From assembly GCA_015059425.1 (NCBI GenBank), contig SVAM01000002.1:1-64000 (forward strand): 64,000 nt of DNA, read 5' to 3'. Shown here piece by piece: positions 27,024 through 37,110 of the stretch. Position 1 is the stretch's first letter. Each line of letters begins with the position of its first letter. The position numbers were made by a program, and so were the translations under genes. The notes beneath the pieces were generated by a model that was given only the letters and a program-made list of their open reading frames with translations, was not told the DNA's origin and did not search any database. This DNA is from Bacillota bacterium. GTDB lineage: Bacteria > Bacillota_I > Bacilli_A > RF39 > UBA660.

Positions 27024-27737
27024 ATGCAGAATATTTTATTTTATGTACAAAAATATATTAAAGATATAATTTTATTTTTATTAGTTTTAATTTGCTTTGG
27101 AGTTGTTATTTATAATAATTATTTAAAAGAAGGGAATATAGAAAGTATTGAAACTACATCTTTTGACTACCCGACAAATAATAAAGAATCTGAGCAAGAA
27201 AAATATTTAAATATAGATGTAAAAGGAGCTGTTAAAATTCCTGGTGTATATCAAGTTTCAGAAGGTAAAATTATCAATGATATTATTACATTAGCAGGTG
27301 GATTTAATTCTAATGCATATAAAGATGGAATTAATTTAAGCAAAAAAGTTACTGATGAAATGGTTATTTATATTTATACCAAAGATGAAATAAAAAAGAA
27401 TAACAGTAACAATAGTAATGAAATAAAAATAAGTGATAATGAATGTGTTGTTCCGGATTATATGATATGTGAATGTTTGGAAGAAAAGGAAAGTATTATT
27501 GAAGTTAGTCCTAATGAGATAAATAAGGAAAATAATTCTAATGGTAGTTTAATAAATATTAATTTAGCTACAGTAAATGAACTTACAACATTATCAGGCA
27601 TAGGTGAGTCAAGAGCAAAAGATATAATAAAATATCGAGAAGATAATGGTGATTTTAAAAGTATTACAGAAATAATGAATGTTTCTGGCATAGGTGAAAG
27701 TATTTATGCCAAGATTAAAGATTATATTACAATCTAA
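27024..27737 (+). CDS. comEA: ComEA-like competence DNA-binding protein
   Basis: TM, SLBB-like domain, C-terminal helix-hairpin-helix ININLATVNELTTLSGIGESRAKDIIKYRE. Confidence 0.85.
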   Translation: MQNILFYVQKYIKDIILFLLVLICFGVVIYNNYLKEGNIESIETTSFDYPTNNKESEQEKYLNIDVKGAVKIPGVYQVSEGKIINDIITLAGGFNSNAYKDGINLSKKVTDEMVIYIYTKDEIKKNNSNNSNEIKISDNECVVPDYMICECLEEKESIIEVSPNEINKENNSNGSLININLATVNELTTLSGIGESRAKDIIKYREDNGDFKSITEIMNVSGIGESIYAKIKDYITI

Positions 27738-29799
27738 AATATTTATTATTTTAAGTTTATTGTTTATTTTAAGTTATATTATATTATTTACAAAAATTAT
27801 AAAATATAGTTCGATATATGATGACGGTTTTAATGAAATTACTGGCACATTGATAGAATATAAAATAGATGGAGATAAATTGAGTTTTATATTAAAAGCT
27901 AAAGAAAAAATAACTGGAACTTATTATTTTAAAACATTAGAAGAAAAAATTAATGCAAAGGAAATAATTGAATTAGGTATGAAAATCAAAGTAGCTGGTA
28001 CTGTAAGTGTTCCGAAGAATAATAATATACCAAATACTTTTAATTATAAAAAATTTTTATATAATAAGAAAATATATAAAATAATGTCTGTAAATAAAAT
28101 TGAATTTAAAGAAAAAAATAAGAATTTTGTATATAATATAAAAAATATATTTTTAAAAAGAATAGACAGTTTTAAAAATTGTAAAAATTATATTTATGCT
28201 TTTATTATGGGGGAAAGTGGTTATATAGATAATGATGTTTATCAAATTTATCAAAAGAATGGTGTTACACATCTATTTGCTGTTTCAGGTATGCATATTA
28301 GTTTTTTAGTTGTAGCATTGAATAATATATTAAAAAAATTAAAGTTTAAAGAAATATATATTAATATTTTAATTATAATTTTTTTATGCTTTTACATGTT
28401 TTTAATTGGATTTACGGCATCAGTTGTTAGAGCTTGTTTACTATATATTTTGCTTTTATTTAATCAAAAGCTAAATATAAAATTAAATAATATTACAGTT
28501 TTATATTTGATTTTTATATTTTTAGTGTTGATAGATCCTTTTTTTATATACGATATAGGTTTTATTTATTCTTTTTTAACATCCTTTGGTTTAATGTTAT
28601 TTGGTAAGAAAATTACAGGTAACTATATTCTTAAATTATTAAAAACAAGTACTGTTGCTTTCTTATTTAGTTTGCCTTTAACTCTCTATAATTTTTATGA
28701 GGTAAATCTATTAACAATTATTAATAATATAATAGTAGTACCAATTGTAAGCTTAGTATTATTCCCACTCACATTAATTACTTTTATTTTACCTTTTTTA
28801 GAATCCATTTTAAATATTGGCTTCTTAACATTAGAATTTATAAATAGTATATTAAATAATTTAAGAATAAGTTTAGTAGTTCCTAAAATAAATATAATGT
28901 TTGTAGCAGTTTACTATTTCGGTATGTATAATATTTATAAAGGAAAATATAAATATATATTTTTATTTTTAATGTTAATTATAGTATATAAATCGATACC
29001 ATATATAAATAATTCTACATATTTATACTTTTTAGATGTTGGGCAGGGTGACAGTACAATAATTATTACTGAACATACCAAAGATGTCATATTAATTGAT
29101 ACAGGGGGTAAAATAAATTATGATAGTGAAAGTTGGAAATTAAAAAATAAATCTTATAATTTGTCTGATTATATAATAACTTTATTAAAAAGTTTAGGGA
29201 TAGAAAAAATAAGTACAATGTTGATTACTCATGGAGATTACGACCATATGGGAGAAGCAATTAATTTAGTAAATGATTTTAAAGTAGAAAAAGTAATACT
29301 AAATTGTGGAGAATATAATGATTTAGAAAAAGAATTAATTAATGTTTTGAATAAAAAGAAAATTCCATATTATTCTTGTATTAAAGAATTAAAAATAGAT
29401 GACAATAAATTATATTTTTTGAATAATAATGATTACGGGAATGAAAATGATAATTCAAGTGTTGTTTATACTGAACTTAATAATTATAAATTCTTATTTA
29501 TGGGAGATGCAGGAATAGAAGTGGAAGAAGATTTAATAAAAAAATATAATTTGCAAAATATAGATGTTCTAAAAGTGGGTCATCATGGAAGTAAGACAAG
29601 TTCTAGTAAGAATTTTATTGATGAAATTGAACCAAAATATTCAATAATTAGTGTTGGAAAGAATAACAGATATGGCCATCCAAACAAGGATGTGCTAGAA
29701 AATTTAAAAGAATCTAAAATATATAGAACTGATCAAGATGGAAGTATTATGTTTAAAATTAAAAATAATAAATTAAATATTAAAACATGTAGTCCATAG
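27706..29799 (+). CDS. comEC: ComEC/Rec2 DNA-uptake channel
   Basis: MGESGYID..., HLFAVSGMHISFLV, C-terminal metallo-beta-lactamase LDVGQGDSTIIIT, HGDYDHMGEA. Start uncertain, overlaps comEA. Confidence 0.88.
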   Translation: MPRLKIILQSKIFIILSLLFILSYIILFTKIIKYSSIYDDGFNEITGTLIEYKIDGDKLSFILKAKEKITGTYYFKTLEEKINAKEIIELGMKIKVAGTVSVPKNNNIPNTFNYKKFLYNKKIYKIMSVNKIEFKEKNKNFVYNIKNIFLKRIDSFKNCKNYIYAFIMGESGYIDNDVYQIYQKNGVTHLFAVSGMHISFLVVALNNILKKLKFKEIYINILIIIFLCFYMFLIGFTASVVRACLLYILLLFNQKLNIKLNNITVLYLIFIFLVLIDPFFIYDIGFIYSFLTSFGLMLFGKKITGNYILKLLKTSTVAFLFSLPLTLYNFYEVNLLTIINNIIVVPIVSLVLFPLTLITFILPFLESILNIGFLTLEFINSILNNLRISLVVPKINIMFVAVYYFGMYNIYKGKYKYIFLFLMLIIVYKSIPYINNSTYLYFLDVGQGDSTIIITEHTKDVILIDTGGKINYDSESWKLKNKSYNLSDYIITLLKSLGIEKISTMLITHGDYDHMGEAINLVNDFKVEKVILNCGEYNDLEKELINVLNKKKIPYYSCIKELKIDDNKLYFLNNNDYGNENDNSSVVYTELNNYKFLFMGDAGIEVEEDLIKKYNLQNIDVLKVGHHGSKTSSSKNFIDEIEPKYSIISVGKNNRYGHPNKDVLENLKESKIYRTDQDGSIMFKIKNNKLNIKTCSP

Positions 29800-29811
29800 A
29801 AAGGAGTAAGT

Positions 29812-30702
29812 ATGAATTATTATAACGAGATAAAAAATAAGTTGATAGATAACGAAGTATATTCAAGAGTTAAAGATTACTCGAAAGAAAGACACAAAGT
29901 CATTACATATTTTGAAATTGGTAAATTATTAAATGAAGCCGGAGGTAAATATGGAGATAATATTATAGATGAATATTCTAAAAAATTAGTTATTGAAGTA
30001 GGTAAAAAATATAATAGAAGAACATTATTTAGAATGAAACAGTTTTATAATATGTTTAGTGACGAAAAAGTGTCGCCAATGGCGACACAATTGACTTGGA
30101 GTCATTATTCAGAACTGCTGTCAATAAAAGATATTAACATTGTAATGTATTATATCAATATTACAATAAATAACAATTTATCTAAAAGAAAATTAAGGGA
30201 AAGAATTAAAAATAAAGAATATGAAAGATTACCTATTGAAGCAAAGGATAAGCTTATTAATTGTGAAAAAATTGAAGTAAAAGATTTGGTTCCTAATCCA
30301 ATTTTGATTAAAAATAAAAATAATATAGAAATCATAACTGAAAGAATATTACAAAAGTTAATATTAGAGGATATAGAATCATTTATGAAAGAATTAGGAA
30401 GTTCATTCAGTTTTATTGGTAGTGAATATAAAATTAAAATTGGTGATAGAAACAATTATGTTGATTTACTTTTATTTAATTATGAATATAATTGCTTTGT
30501 AGTTGTTGAATTAAAAGTAACTGAATTTAAGGTGGAATATATTGCACAAGTGCAAAAATATATGAATTATATTGATAAAAATATAAAAGGAGTAACTAAT
30601 GACAGAACAATAGGCATACTTATATGTAAAAAAGAAAATAAATTTGTGATTGAATATTGTTCAGATGAAAGAATTGCTGTTAGAGAATATGAATTAGTGT
30701 GA
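29812..30702 (+). CDS. DUF1016/YhcG-type PDDEXK nuclease protein
   Basis: YFEIGKLLNEAG..YG..II.EYSKKL...FNRRTLFRMKQFY...QLTWSHYSELLSI; C-terminal YVDLLLFNYEYNCFVVVELKVTEFKVEYIAQVQKYMNYID. Confidence 0.85.
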   Translation: MNYYNEIKNKLIDNEVYSRVKDYSKERHKVITYFEIGKLLNEAGGKYGDNIIDEYSKKLVIEVGKKYNRRTLFRMKQFYNMFSDEKVSPMATQLTWSHYSELLSIKDINIVMYYINITINNNLSKRKLRERIKNKEYERLPIEAKDKLINCEKIEVKDLVPNPILIKNKNNIEIITERILQKLILEDIESFMKELGSSFSFIGSEYKIKIGDRNNYVDLLLFNYEYNCFVVVELKVTEFKVEYIAQVQKYMNYIDKNIKGVTNDRTIGILICKKENKFVIEYCSDERIAVREYELV

Positions 30703-30720
30703 TATAATTGATTTAGGAGA

Positions 30721-31074
30721 ATGAATACTATGAATATAGATGTTATTAGAGTTAAAATTTTTGTTACAGTACCATCAGAAAATACACAAGAAGTAAGAAA
30801 TGCAGTTTGTAATGCAGGGGCAGGAATAATTGGTGAATATAGTTATTGTACTACCTGTGTTAAATCATTAGGAACGTTTATACCAAATGAAAATGCAAAA
30901 CCTTATATTGGTGAAAATAATAAATTAGAATTTGTTGAAGAAGATAAATTAGAGGTTATATGTGACATTAAAAATGCTAAGCATGTAATATCAAATCTAA
31001 GAAAAGTACATCTATATGAAGAACCAGCCATAGATATTGTTCCTTTGATTGATGAAGATAGTTTGGTTAAATAA
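30721..31074 (+). CDS. Stand-alone NIF3/YqfO C-terminal-like (CutA-fold) protein
   Basis: KIFVTVPSENTQEVRNAVCNAGAGIIGEYSYCTTCVKSLGTFIPNENAKPYIGENNKLEFVEEDKLEVICD. Confidence 0.7.
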   Translation: MNTMNIDVIRVKIFVTVPSENTQEVRNAVCNAGAGIIGEYSYCTTCVKSLGTFIPNENAKPYIGENNKLEFVEEDKLEVICDIKNAKHVISNLRKVHLYEEPAIDIVPLIDEDSLVK

Positions 31075-31106
31075 GAATTATCAATTATGATAGTTCTTTT
31101 TTTGTT
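31075..31106 (+). terminator. Intrinsic terminator
   Basis: AGAATTATCA-attA-TGATAGTTCT + TTTTTTT. Confidence 0.65.
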
Positions 31107-31127
31107 TTAAATTCGACTTACTTTTTG

Positions 31128-31485
31128 ACAATCACCACATGGAGACTACGATCACATGGGAGAAGCAATTAATTTAGTAAATAATTTTAAAGTAGAGAAA
31201 GTTATGTTTAACTGTGGTGTCTTTAATGATTTAGAAAAAGAGTTAATCAAAGTACTAGATAAAAAATATATTAAATATTATTCATGTATTAAAGAATTAA
31301 ATATTGATAATAATAAATTGTATTTTTTGAATAATAGTGATTATGAAAATGAAAATGATAATTCATCAGTTATTTATACTGAACTTAATAATCATAAATT
31401 TCTGTTTATGGGAGATGCAGGAGTGGAAGTGGAAGAAGATTTAATAGAAAAATATAATTTAAACAATGTTAATAATTATAAATAG
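31128..31485 (+). pseudogene. comEC 3' fragment (partial duplication)
   Basis: HGDYDHMGEAINLVNNFKVEKVMFNCGVFNDLEKELIKVLDKK...FLFMGDAGVEVEEDLIEKYNL duplicates comEC 29233-29560. Upstream frame disrupted; no own start or N-terminal domains. Confidence 0.85.
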
Positions 31486-31579
31486 ATAAATTGAAAGAAT
31501 TTATTAAAATTTACACTTTTTAAATTCTTAATATATATCTTTCAATTATTTAATGATATAATTAATTAAGTGAGTAGTT

Positions 31580-32521
31580 ATGAAAATATATTTAATAAAC
31601 GGAGAAAGTTATTTATTAATAAATGAGAAAATAAATGAAATAGTAGGAGATAGCAAAAATGTCACTACTTTTGATTTAGTTGCATCTGAATTACAAGATG
31701 TAATTTTAGAAGCTGGTTATTTTTCTATGTTTGAAGAAGAAAAATTTATAATTGTAAAAAATGCAAATTTTTTTTGTGGAGATAAATTAAAAGATAGTGA
31801 TACTGAATTATTATTAAACTATTTAGCACAACCAAATGAAAATTCTATTATTATATTTATATGTAATGGCAAATTAGATTTAAGGAAAAAAGTTACTAAG
31901 ATAATTAAAGATAAGTATTCTTTAATATCTATACCAAATTTAAAATATTATGAAATAGAAAATAGAGTAGCAGAATTTTTAAAAAAAGAAAATTTTACTA
32001 TAGATAAAGATACAATTAAATATATAGTTGCTAATAGTTTAAACAATTATGATGTGGCTATGAGTGAAGTTAATAAAATAACTTTGTATTATAGTGAACC
32101 TTGTCGCATAAGTAGAAAAGATGTAAATAATATAGTTGCAAAATCAATAAATACTAATAATTTTTTATTTGTTGATGCAATTGTAGATAATGATTTAGAA
32201 AAAAGTCTAGAATTATTTAATGATTTAAAAATAATGAAAGTAGAACCTACTATTCTAATATCTTTAATTGCTAGGGATTTTAGAATTATGTTAAATATTA
32301 AAAATTTACTAGCCCAAAACAAACGAGAATATGAAATAATGAATGAACTGGGTTTATTAGATTGGCAGTTAGAAAAGTATTTAAATAAAATATTTCCATA
32401 TAAAATAAAAGAATTAGAAAATATTTTGCTTAATTTAGCAAAGTTGGATTTAGATATAAAAAGTGGTAAAGTTGATCGTTTTATTGGATTAGAATTATTT
32501 ATATTAAATATATGCGGGTAA
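31580..32521 (+). CDS. holA: DNA polymerase III subunit delta
   Basis: MKIYLINGESYLLINEKINEIV...DNDLEKSLELFNDLKIMKVEPTILISLIARDFRIML. Confidence 0.8.
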   Translation: MKIYLINGESYLLINEKINEIVGDSKNVTTFDLVASELQDVILEAGYFSMFEEEKFIIVKNANFFCGDKLKDSDTELLLNYLAQPNENSIIIFICNGKLDLRKKVTKIIKDKYSLISIPNLKYYEIENRVAEFLKKENFTIDKDTIKYIVANSLNNYDVAMSEVNKITLYYSEPCRISRKDVNNIVAKSINTNNFLFVDAIVDNDLEKSLELFNDLKIMKVEPTILISLIARDFRIMLNIKNLLAQNKREYEIMNELGLLDWQLEKYLNKIFPYKIKELENILLNLAKLDLDIKSGKVDRFIGLELFILNICG

Positions 32522-32524
32522 ACA

Positions 32525-32552
32525 AAAAATGGCTAAATGCCATTTTTAATTT
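32525..32552. terminator. Bidirectional terminator between convergent holA and rnhC
   Basis: AAAATGGC-taaat-GCCATTTTT. Confidence 0.7.
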
Positions 32553-33456
32553 TATCTTTATTTTTAAAATTCATTTTAGCTATATGGTTTAATTTATCAA
32601 AACCGTATTTTTTAGCTATTTCAATACCAATTTCATTAACAGATGTACCAGCACCTTTAGGAATAGGAATATGTAATTCATCACTTAGTTTATCAATTTC
32701 TTTTAAGAAAATATATCTTGATATGATAGAAGCAGCAGCAACAGAAAGACACTTATCTTCCGCTTTAGTCATAAATGTTATATTAGTTACTTTTTCATGT
32801 GCTTCTTTAATATGTTCATAATACTTAGTGGGATAAACAAATTGATCGACTACGATTTTTTCGTATTCATATCCCTTATTTTTCATATTAACTAAAACTT
32901 TATTATGAAGTATTGCTTTAATTTTATTCATATTTAAGTTTGCACTATAATTTTTATTGTAAGCCTCATTAGTTAAGATAAAAGTAGAATAAGGAATGTT
33001 TTTAATAATTTTAGGAGCTATTTTTTTAATTTTATCATCAGTTATTTTTTTAGAATCTCTAACGCCTAAATCTGTTAAGAAAGAAATATTTTCTTTTGAT
33101 ACATAAGTTGCAGTAACTACAATTGGACCAAAGAAATCGCCAGTACCAACCTCATCTGAACCAATAGAACTTACATTAATAAATACCTTTTTATCATCTT
33201 TTTTTTCTTTTTCTTTGCCAGTTGTATCTATTATTCTACCATTTTTTATACGTTCCTCTTCAATCCAATAACTAGCTTCAATATCTGCGCCTATACCTTG
33301 AAACATAACTTTACCTGATTCATATAATGTAGTTACGCAATCAAAATCTTTTACTTGAAATAATGAATATGGAGGATTTTTAGGTTCCATTCTGTCTTTG
33401 TAAAATTCTATCATTAACGGTTTTATATTATCGCTCACTTTAAATACTATAGTCAT
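32533..33456 (-). CDS. rnhC: Ribonuclease HIII
   Basis: SSIGSDEVGTGDFFGPIVVTA, DSKKITDDKI, VAAASIISRYIFLKEI. Confidence 0.92.
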   Translation of the reverse strand: MTIVFKVSDNIKPLMIEFYKDRMEPKNPPYSLFQVKDFDCVTTLYESGKVMFQGIGADIEASYWIEEERIKNGRIIDTTGKEKEKKDDKKVFINVSSIGSDEVGTGDFFGPIVVTATYVSKENISFLTDLGVRDSKKITDDKIKKIAPKIIKNIPYSTFILTNEAYNKNYSANLNMNKIKAILHNKVLVNMKNKGYEYEKIVVDQFVYPTKYYEHIKEAHEKVTNITFMTKAEDKCLSVAAASIISRYIFLKEIDKLSDELHIPIPKGAGTSVNEIGIEIAKKYGFDKLNHIAKMNFKNKDKIKNGI

Positions 33457-33541
33457 TTTTTCACCTCTATAAAATTATAATAACATATATTGCTTTATTT
33501 TTCAAAAATAATAGTATATAATTATAATAGGAGTTGATATT

Positions 33542-34267
33542 ATGATGGTAGTAGATTATATTTTATTAATATTTTTATTATTTGGTGTATTATTAGGGTT
33601 TAAAAAAGGAGCAATTAAATCTTTAGTAGCTTTGGTTGGTACAATAGCAGTAGTTGTTATTTCATATTTATTAAAAGATATGGTAGCAGAAGTATTATTT
33701 AAATATGCACCGTTTTTAAATTTTTCTGGTGAGTGGGAAGGGCTAGTAACACTTAATATACTTTTATATGAAGCTATTGCTTATATCCTTGTTTTTCTTG
33801 TTTTATTAAGCGTTTTATCGATATTTTTAAAGATATCTGGAATTATTGAAAAGATACTAAAATTTACTATTATCTTGGGTATTCCGTCTAAAATTATTGG
33901 AGCTGTATTAGGTTTATTTGAAGCGTTAGTATTTAGTTTTATAGTTTTATTTGTGCTTGTACAATTTAATGGAACAAATAAATATGTTATTGAAAGTAAT
34001 GTAGCTAATTTTATTCTTAACAAAACACCATTTATCGGTAATATGGCAAATGATACATATGATGCAATAATGGATATAAATGAATTGAATCAAAAGTATA
34101 AAGAAAATAAAGATGTTGATTATCAAAATAGAGAAATATTAAGCATTATGCTGAATTACAGAGTAATAACACCAGAACTAGCTCAAGAATTAGTTAATGA
34201 TAATAAATTGGTTTTTGCGGGAGCGCAAACTATACTTGATACTTTTAAGGAGGATAACAATGGTTAA
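33542..34267 (+). CDS. CvpA-family membrane protein
   Basis: MMVVDYILLIFLLFGVLLGFKKGAIKSLVALVGTIAVVVISYLL. Confidence 0.75.
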   Translation: MMVVDYILLIFLLFGVLLGFKKGAIKSLVALVGTIAVVVISYLLKDMVAEVLFKYAPFLNFSGEWEGLVTLNILLYEAIAYILVFLVLLSVLSIFLKISGIIEKILKFTIILGIPSKIIGAVLGLFEALVFSFIVLFVLVQFNGTNKYVIESNVANFILNKTPFIGNMANDTYDAIMDINELNQKYKENKDVDYQNREILSIMLNYRVITPELAQELVNDNKLVFAGAQTILDTFKEDNNG

Positions 34268-34550
34268 GTATTTAAAAAATGAAAATTTAAAAGATGTTAT
34301 AACTGATGGGATATGGATAGTAGATTTTTATGCTGATTGGTGTGGCCCATGTAAAATGTTAGGACCAGTACTAGAGCAATTAGAAAATAATGTTTTAAAA
34401 GTAAATGTAGATAGCCATGAAGATTTAGCAAAGGAATTTGGAGTTATGAGTATTCCAACAATATGTTTTTTTAAAGGCGGAGAATTAAAGCATAGAAAAA
34501 TAGGCTTTATTAATAAAACAGAGATAGAAGATATAATTAATAAACTATAA
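34260..34550 (+). CDS. trxA: Thioredoxin
   Basis: WIVDFYADWCGPCKMLGPVLEQL...GVMSIPTICFFKGGE; ATG at 34260 after AGGAGG. Confidence 0.92.
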   Translation: MVKYLKNENLKDVITDGIWIVDFYADWCGPCKMLGPVLEQLENNVLKVNVDSHEDLAKEFGVMSIPTICFFKGGELKHRKIGFINKTEIEDIINKL

Positions 34551-34597
34551 GAGAAAATAATTTTTCTTTTTTTGTTTATACTAATTTTAGTGATAAT

Positions 34598-35401
34598 ATG
34601 AAAAAGAAAAATTATATAATAAGAACTGATTTAGCATTACATAATACCAAATTAAGATTTATAAATAGTTACAAAATAGATGGAATAGAAATAAAAGAAT
34701 TTATTAATAATAGTTATAATTTTACAGATATAGTATTTGAAAATATAGAAAATACATATAATAAAAAGTTATTAATTAAAGTTTTAGTAAAAGAATTAAA
34801 AAAGTATTTAAAAAAATATAATTTAAATAAAAAATGTTCTGTTTTAGTAGTGGGATTAGGTAATGTAAAAATAACCAGTGATTCTTTAGGACCTTTAACT
34901 CTTAATAACGTTATAGCTACTTCACACTTAGAATATTTTAATATAAATAATAATTATAGAAAAATTTATAAATATACTCCTGGTATTATGAAAGATACTG
35001 GTTTAATGCCATTTCAAAGTATAAAGGCTTTAATTAATGAAATTAAACCAGATTTTTTAATAGTAGTTGATTCTTTAATAAGTGATAATATTAAATACCT
35101 TAATAAAGTAGTACAAATCACAGATATTGGAATAACCCCTGGAAGTGGAGTAAGTAACTATCAAGAAGAAATAAGCATAAATACACTAAACATACCTATA
35201 ATTGTTGTAGGAGTTCCTACTGCGATTGAAGCTTTAACCATTGTTAAAGATGTATTAAACATAAAAGAAAAGAAAATTTATTTTAATGAAGGATATGATT
35301 TTATATTTTCGACTAAAGATACAGATTTAATTATAGATGATTTAAGTAAAATAATTGGAGAGGTAATAAATAAAAGTTTGAATAATTTCAAAAAGATTTA
35401 A
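34598..35401 (+). CDS. gpr: Germination/spore protease GPR
   Basis: IRTDLALHNTKL...VLVVGLGNVKITSDSLGPLTLNNVIATSHL...PGIMKDTGL...DIGITPGSGVSNYQEEISINTLNIPIIVVGVPTAIEA. Confidence 0.88.
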   Translation: MKKKNYIIRTDLALHNTKLRFINSYKIDGIEIKEFINNSYNFTDIVFENIENTYNKKLLIKVLVKELKKYLKKYNLNKKCSVLVVGLGNVKITSDSLGPLTLNNVIATSHLEYFNINNNYRKIYKYTPGIMKDTGLMPFQSIKALINEIKPDFLIVVDSLISDNIKYLNKVVQITDIGITPGSGVSNYQEEISINTLNIPIIVVGVPTAIEALTIVKDVLNIKEKKIYFNEGYDFIFSTKDTDLIIDDLSKIIGEVINKSLNNFKKI

Positions 35402-36689
35402 TAGTAATATCTGTATAATAATGATTAAGTATTTCTAAATAATTCCATCCGTTTTTTGCATATTCATTAGCACCATATTGACTCATACCAACGCCATGAC
35501 CATAACCTCTTGTTGTAATACTTACATCACTTTCATTTAACGTAATATCAAAATCCGTACTTCTAAGGCCTAATAAAGTTCTAAATTTTACACCGTCATA
35601 TGTATTATTATCTATAATAATTTTATTTACTCGATTACTAGAATTTTTTTCAATAATTATATTTGATAATGGTGTAATTGGGATTTTAAGTTTATTACTT
35701 ATTTCTTCATATGAAAAAGAGACAGTTCTAAGATAACTCGAAACGTTTATATCAAATTTACTTTCAACTGATTTTAAATAAGGATAAGAACCAAATACAG
35801 CGATAGAATCTTCAGTATATCCATTACTAGTAGAGTGATAAAAGGCATTTATCAAAGAATTATTGTAATAGATTACCAGCCCTTTAGTACTTTTGACTGC
35901 TTGTTTAATTTTCTCATAATATGTTTGATAGTTATTTCCCCACATACTTTTTAATTCGCTATCATCTTTATATGCTTGTGTGTTAATTGTATCTGTTAGT
36001 ATTATATTATCATTTATTGCTTTCATGGCATATGTTCTAGCAGCGATAGCTTGAGCTTTTAATGCTTCTATATTGAATGATGCAGGCATTTCAGCGGCAA
36101 CTACTCCAACTAAATATTCTTCAAGTTCCATATAAAGAATTGTGCCATTACTTCTTTTTATACTAACCATTTGAGTATTTGCTGTAGTTTTATCTTCATT
36201 TTTAATATTTTGACTTATTTCTTTTTTTGTATTATTAATTTTGCTTTCTTCAAGTTCTGGTTTATCTTCATTATGTGTTTTGTTTATATTTATATTACTA
36301 AAATTATTGTTAGAAATATTTGAATTAGTTTTACTTTCAATAGATTCATTTTCAATTATAAAATCTTTTGTATTTTCAATTATATTATTATAATTATCAA
36401 AATTATCTTCTAATGTTAATACACTAGTAGTATAATTGTAATCTGTACTAAGATTTTTTTTATCTAAGAGAGGGGCAGATAGTAGACAAGTGCCTAAAAT
36501 TATACCGCTTGCTATCAATACAATTTTTTTACCATTAAATATTATATTATTATTTTTAATATAATTATTTATTTCTTTATTTATAGTTGTTTTACTTTTT
36601 GATAATATAGCAAATTCTGTATCTAAATTTAAATATAAATATAATATTTCTTCGTTATTTATCTTTTCAATTTCATATCCATAAAACAT
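35388..36689 (-). CDS. spoIID: SpoIID/LytB-domain protein
   Basis: LEEYLVGVVAAEMPASFNIEALKAQAIAARTYA...YHSTSNGYTEDS...TTRGYGHGVGMSQYGANEYAKNGWNYLEILNHYYTD. Confidence 0.88.
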   Translation of the reverse strand: MFYGYEIEKINNEEILYLYLNLDTEFAILSKSKTTINKEINNYIKNNNIIFNGKKIVLIASGIILGTCLLSAPLLDKKNLSTDYNYTTSVLTLEDNFDNYNNIIENTKDFIIENESIESKTNSNISNNNFSNININKTHNEDKPELEESKINNTKKEISQNIKNEDKTTANTQMVSIKRSNGTILYMELEEYLVGVVAAEMPASFNIEALKAQAIAARTYAMKAINDNIILTDTINTQAYKDDSELKSMWGNNYQTYYEKIKQAVKSTKGLVIYYNNSLINAFYHSTSNGYTEDSIAVFGSYPYLKSVESKFDINVSSYLRTVSFSYEEISNKLKIPITPLSNIIIEKNSSNRVNKIIIDNNTYDGVKFRTLLGLRSTDFDITLNESDVSITTRGYGHGVGMSQYGANEYAKNGWNYLEILNHYYTDITIKSF

Positions 36690-36746
36690 AATAACTCACC
36701 ATTATTAGTTTTTTTAAAATAAAAAAATTTATCCATAAAAAAAGCC

Positions 36747-37043
36747 TTATTTGTTTTTTAAGGCAATTTTATTTAATACATCTAGTTTAATTCTATATCT
36801 TCCTATTAAAAACACTAATGATGCGGTTAATAAAGTTATAGCCATTATAAGAGTTCCAATATCTAATTTATCACCACTAAAGGCATCGATAAAAAGATAA
36901 ACCGAAAATGCGCTTCCTAGAATAAAATATATAAATAGTTTAATAAATCTTTTATTTAAATCAGTTCCCTTATATTCTTTTTGATAAATATCTTTGATTT
37001 TCTTTTTATCATCATTACTCAAAGTAGAATAATATTTTTTCAT
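36747..37043 (-). CDS. Small membrane protein, hypothetical
   Basis: 98 aa, two predicted TM stretches. Confidence 0.55.
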   Translation of the reverse strand: MKKYYSTLSNDDKKKIKDIYQKEYKGTDLNKRFIKLFIYFILGSAFSVYLFIDAFSGDKLDIGTLIMAITLLTASLVFLIGRYRIKLDVLNKIALKNK

Positions 37044-37110
37044 ATATACACCTCTAAAAATATTTTAACACATTTAAAATAAATTTACATTAAAATTTTA
37101 TCATGCTATA

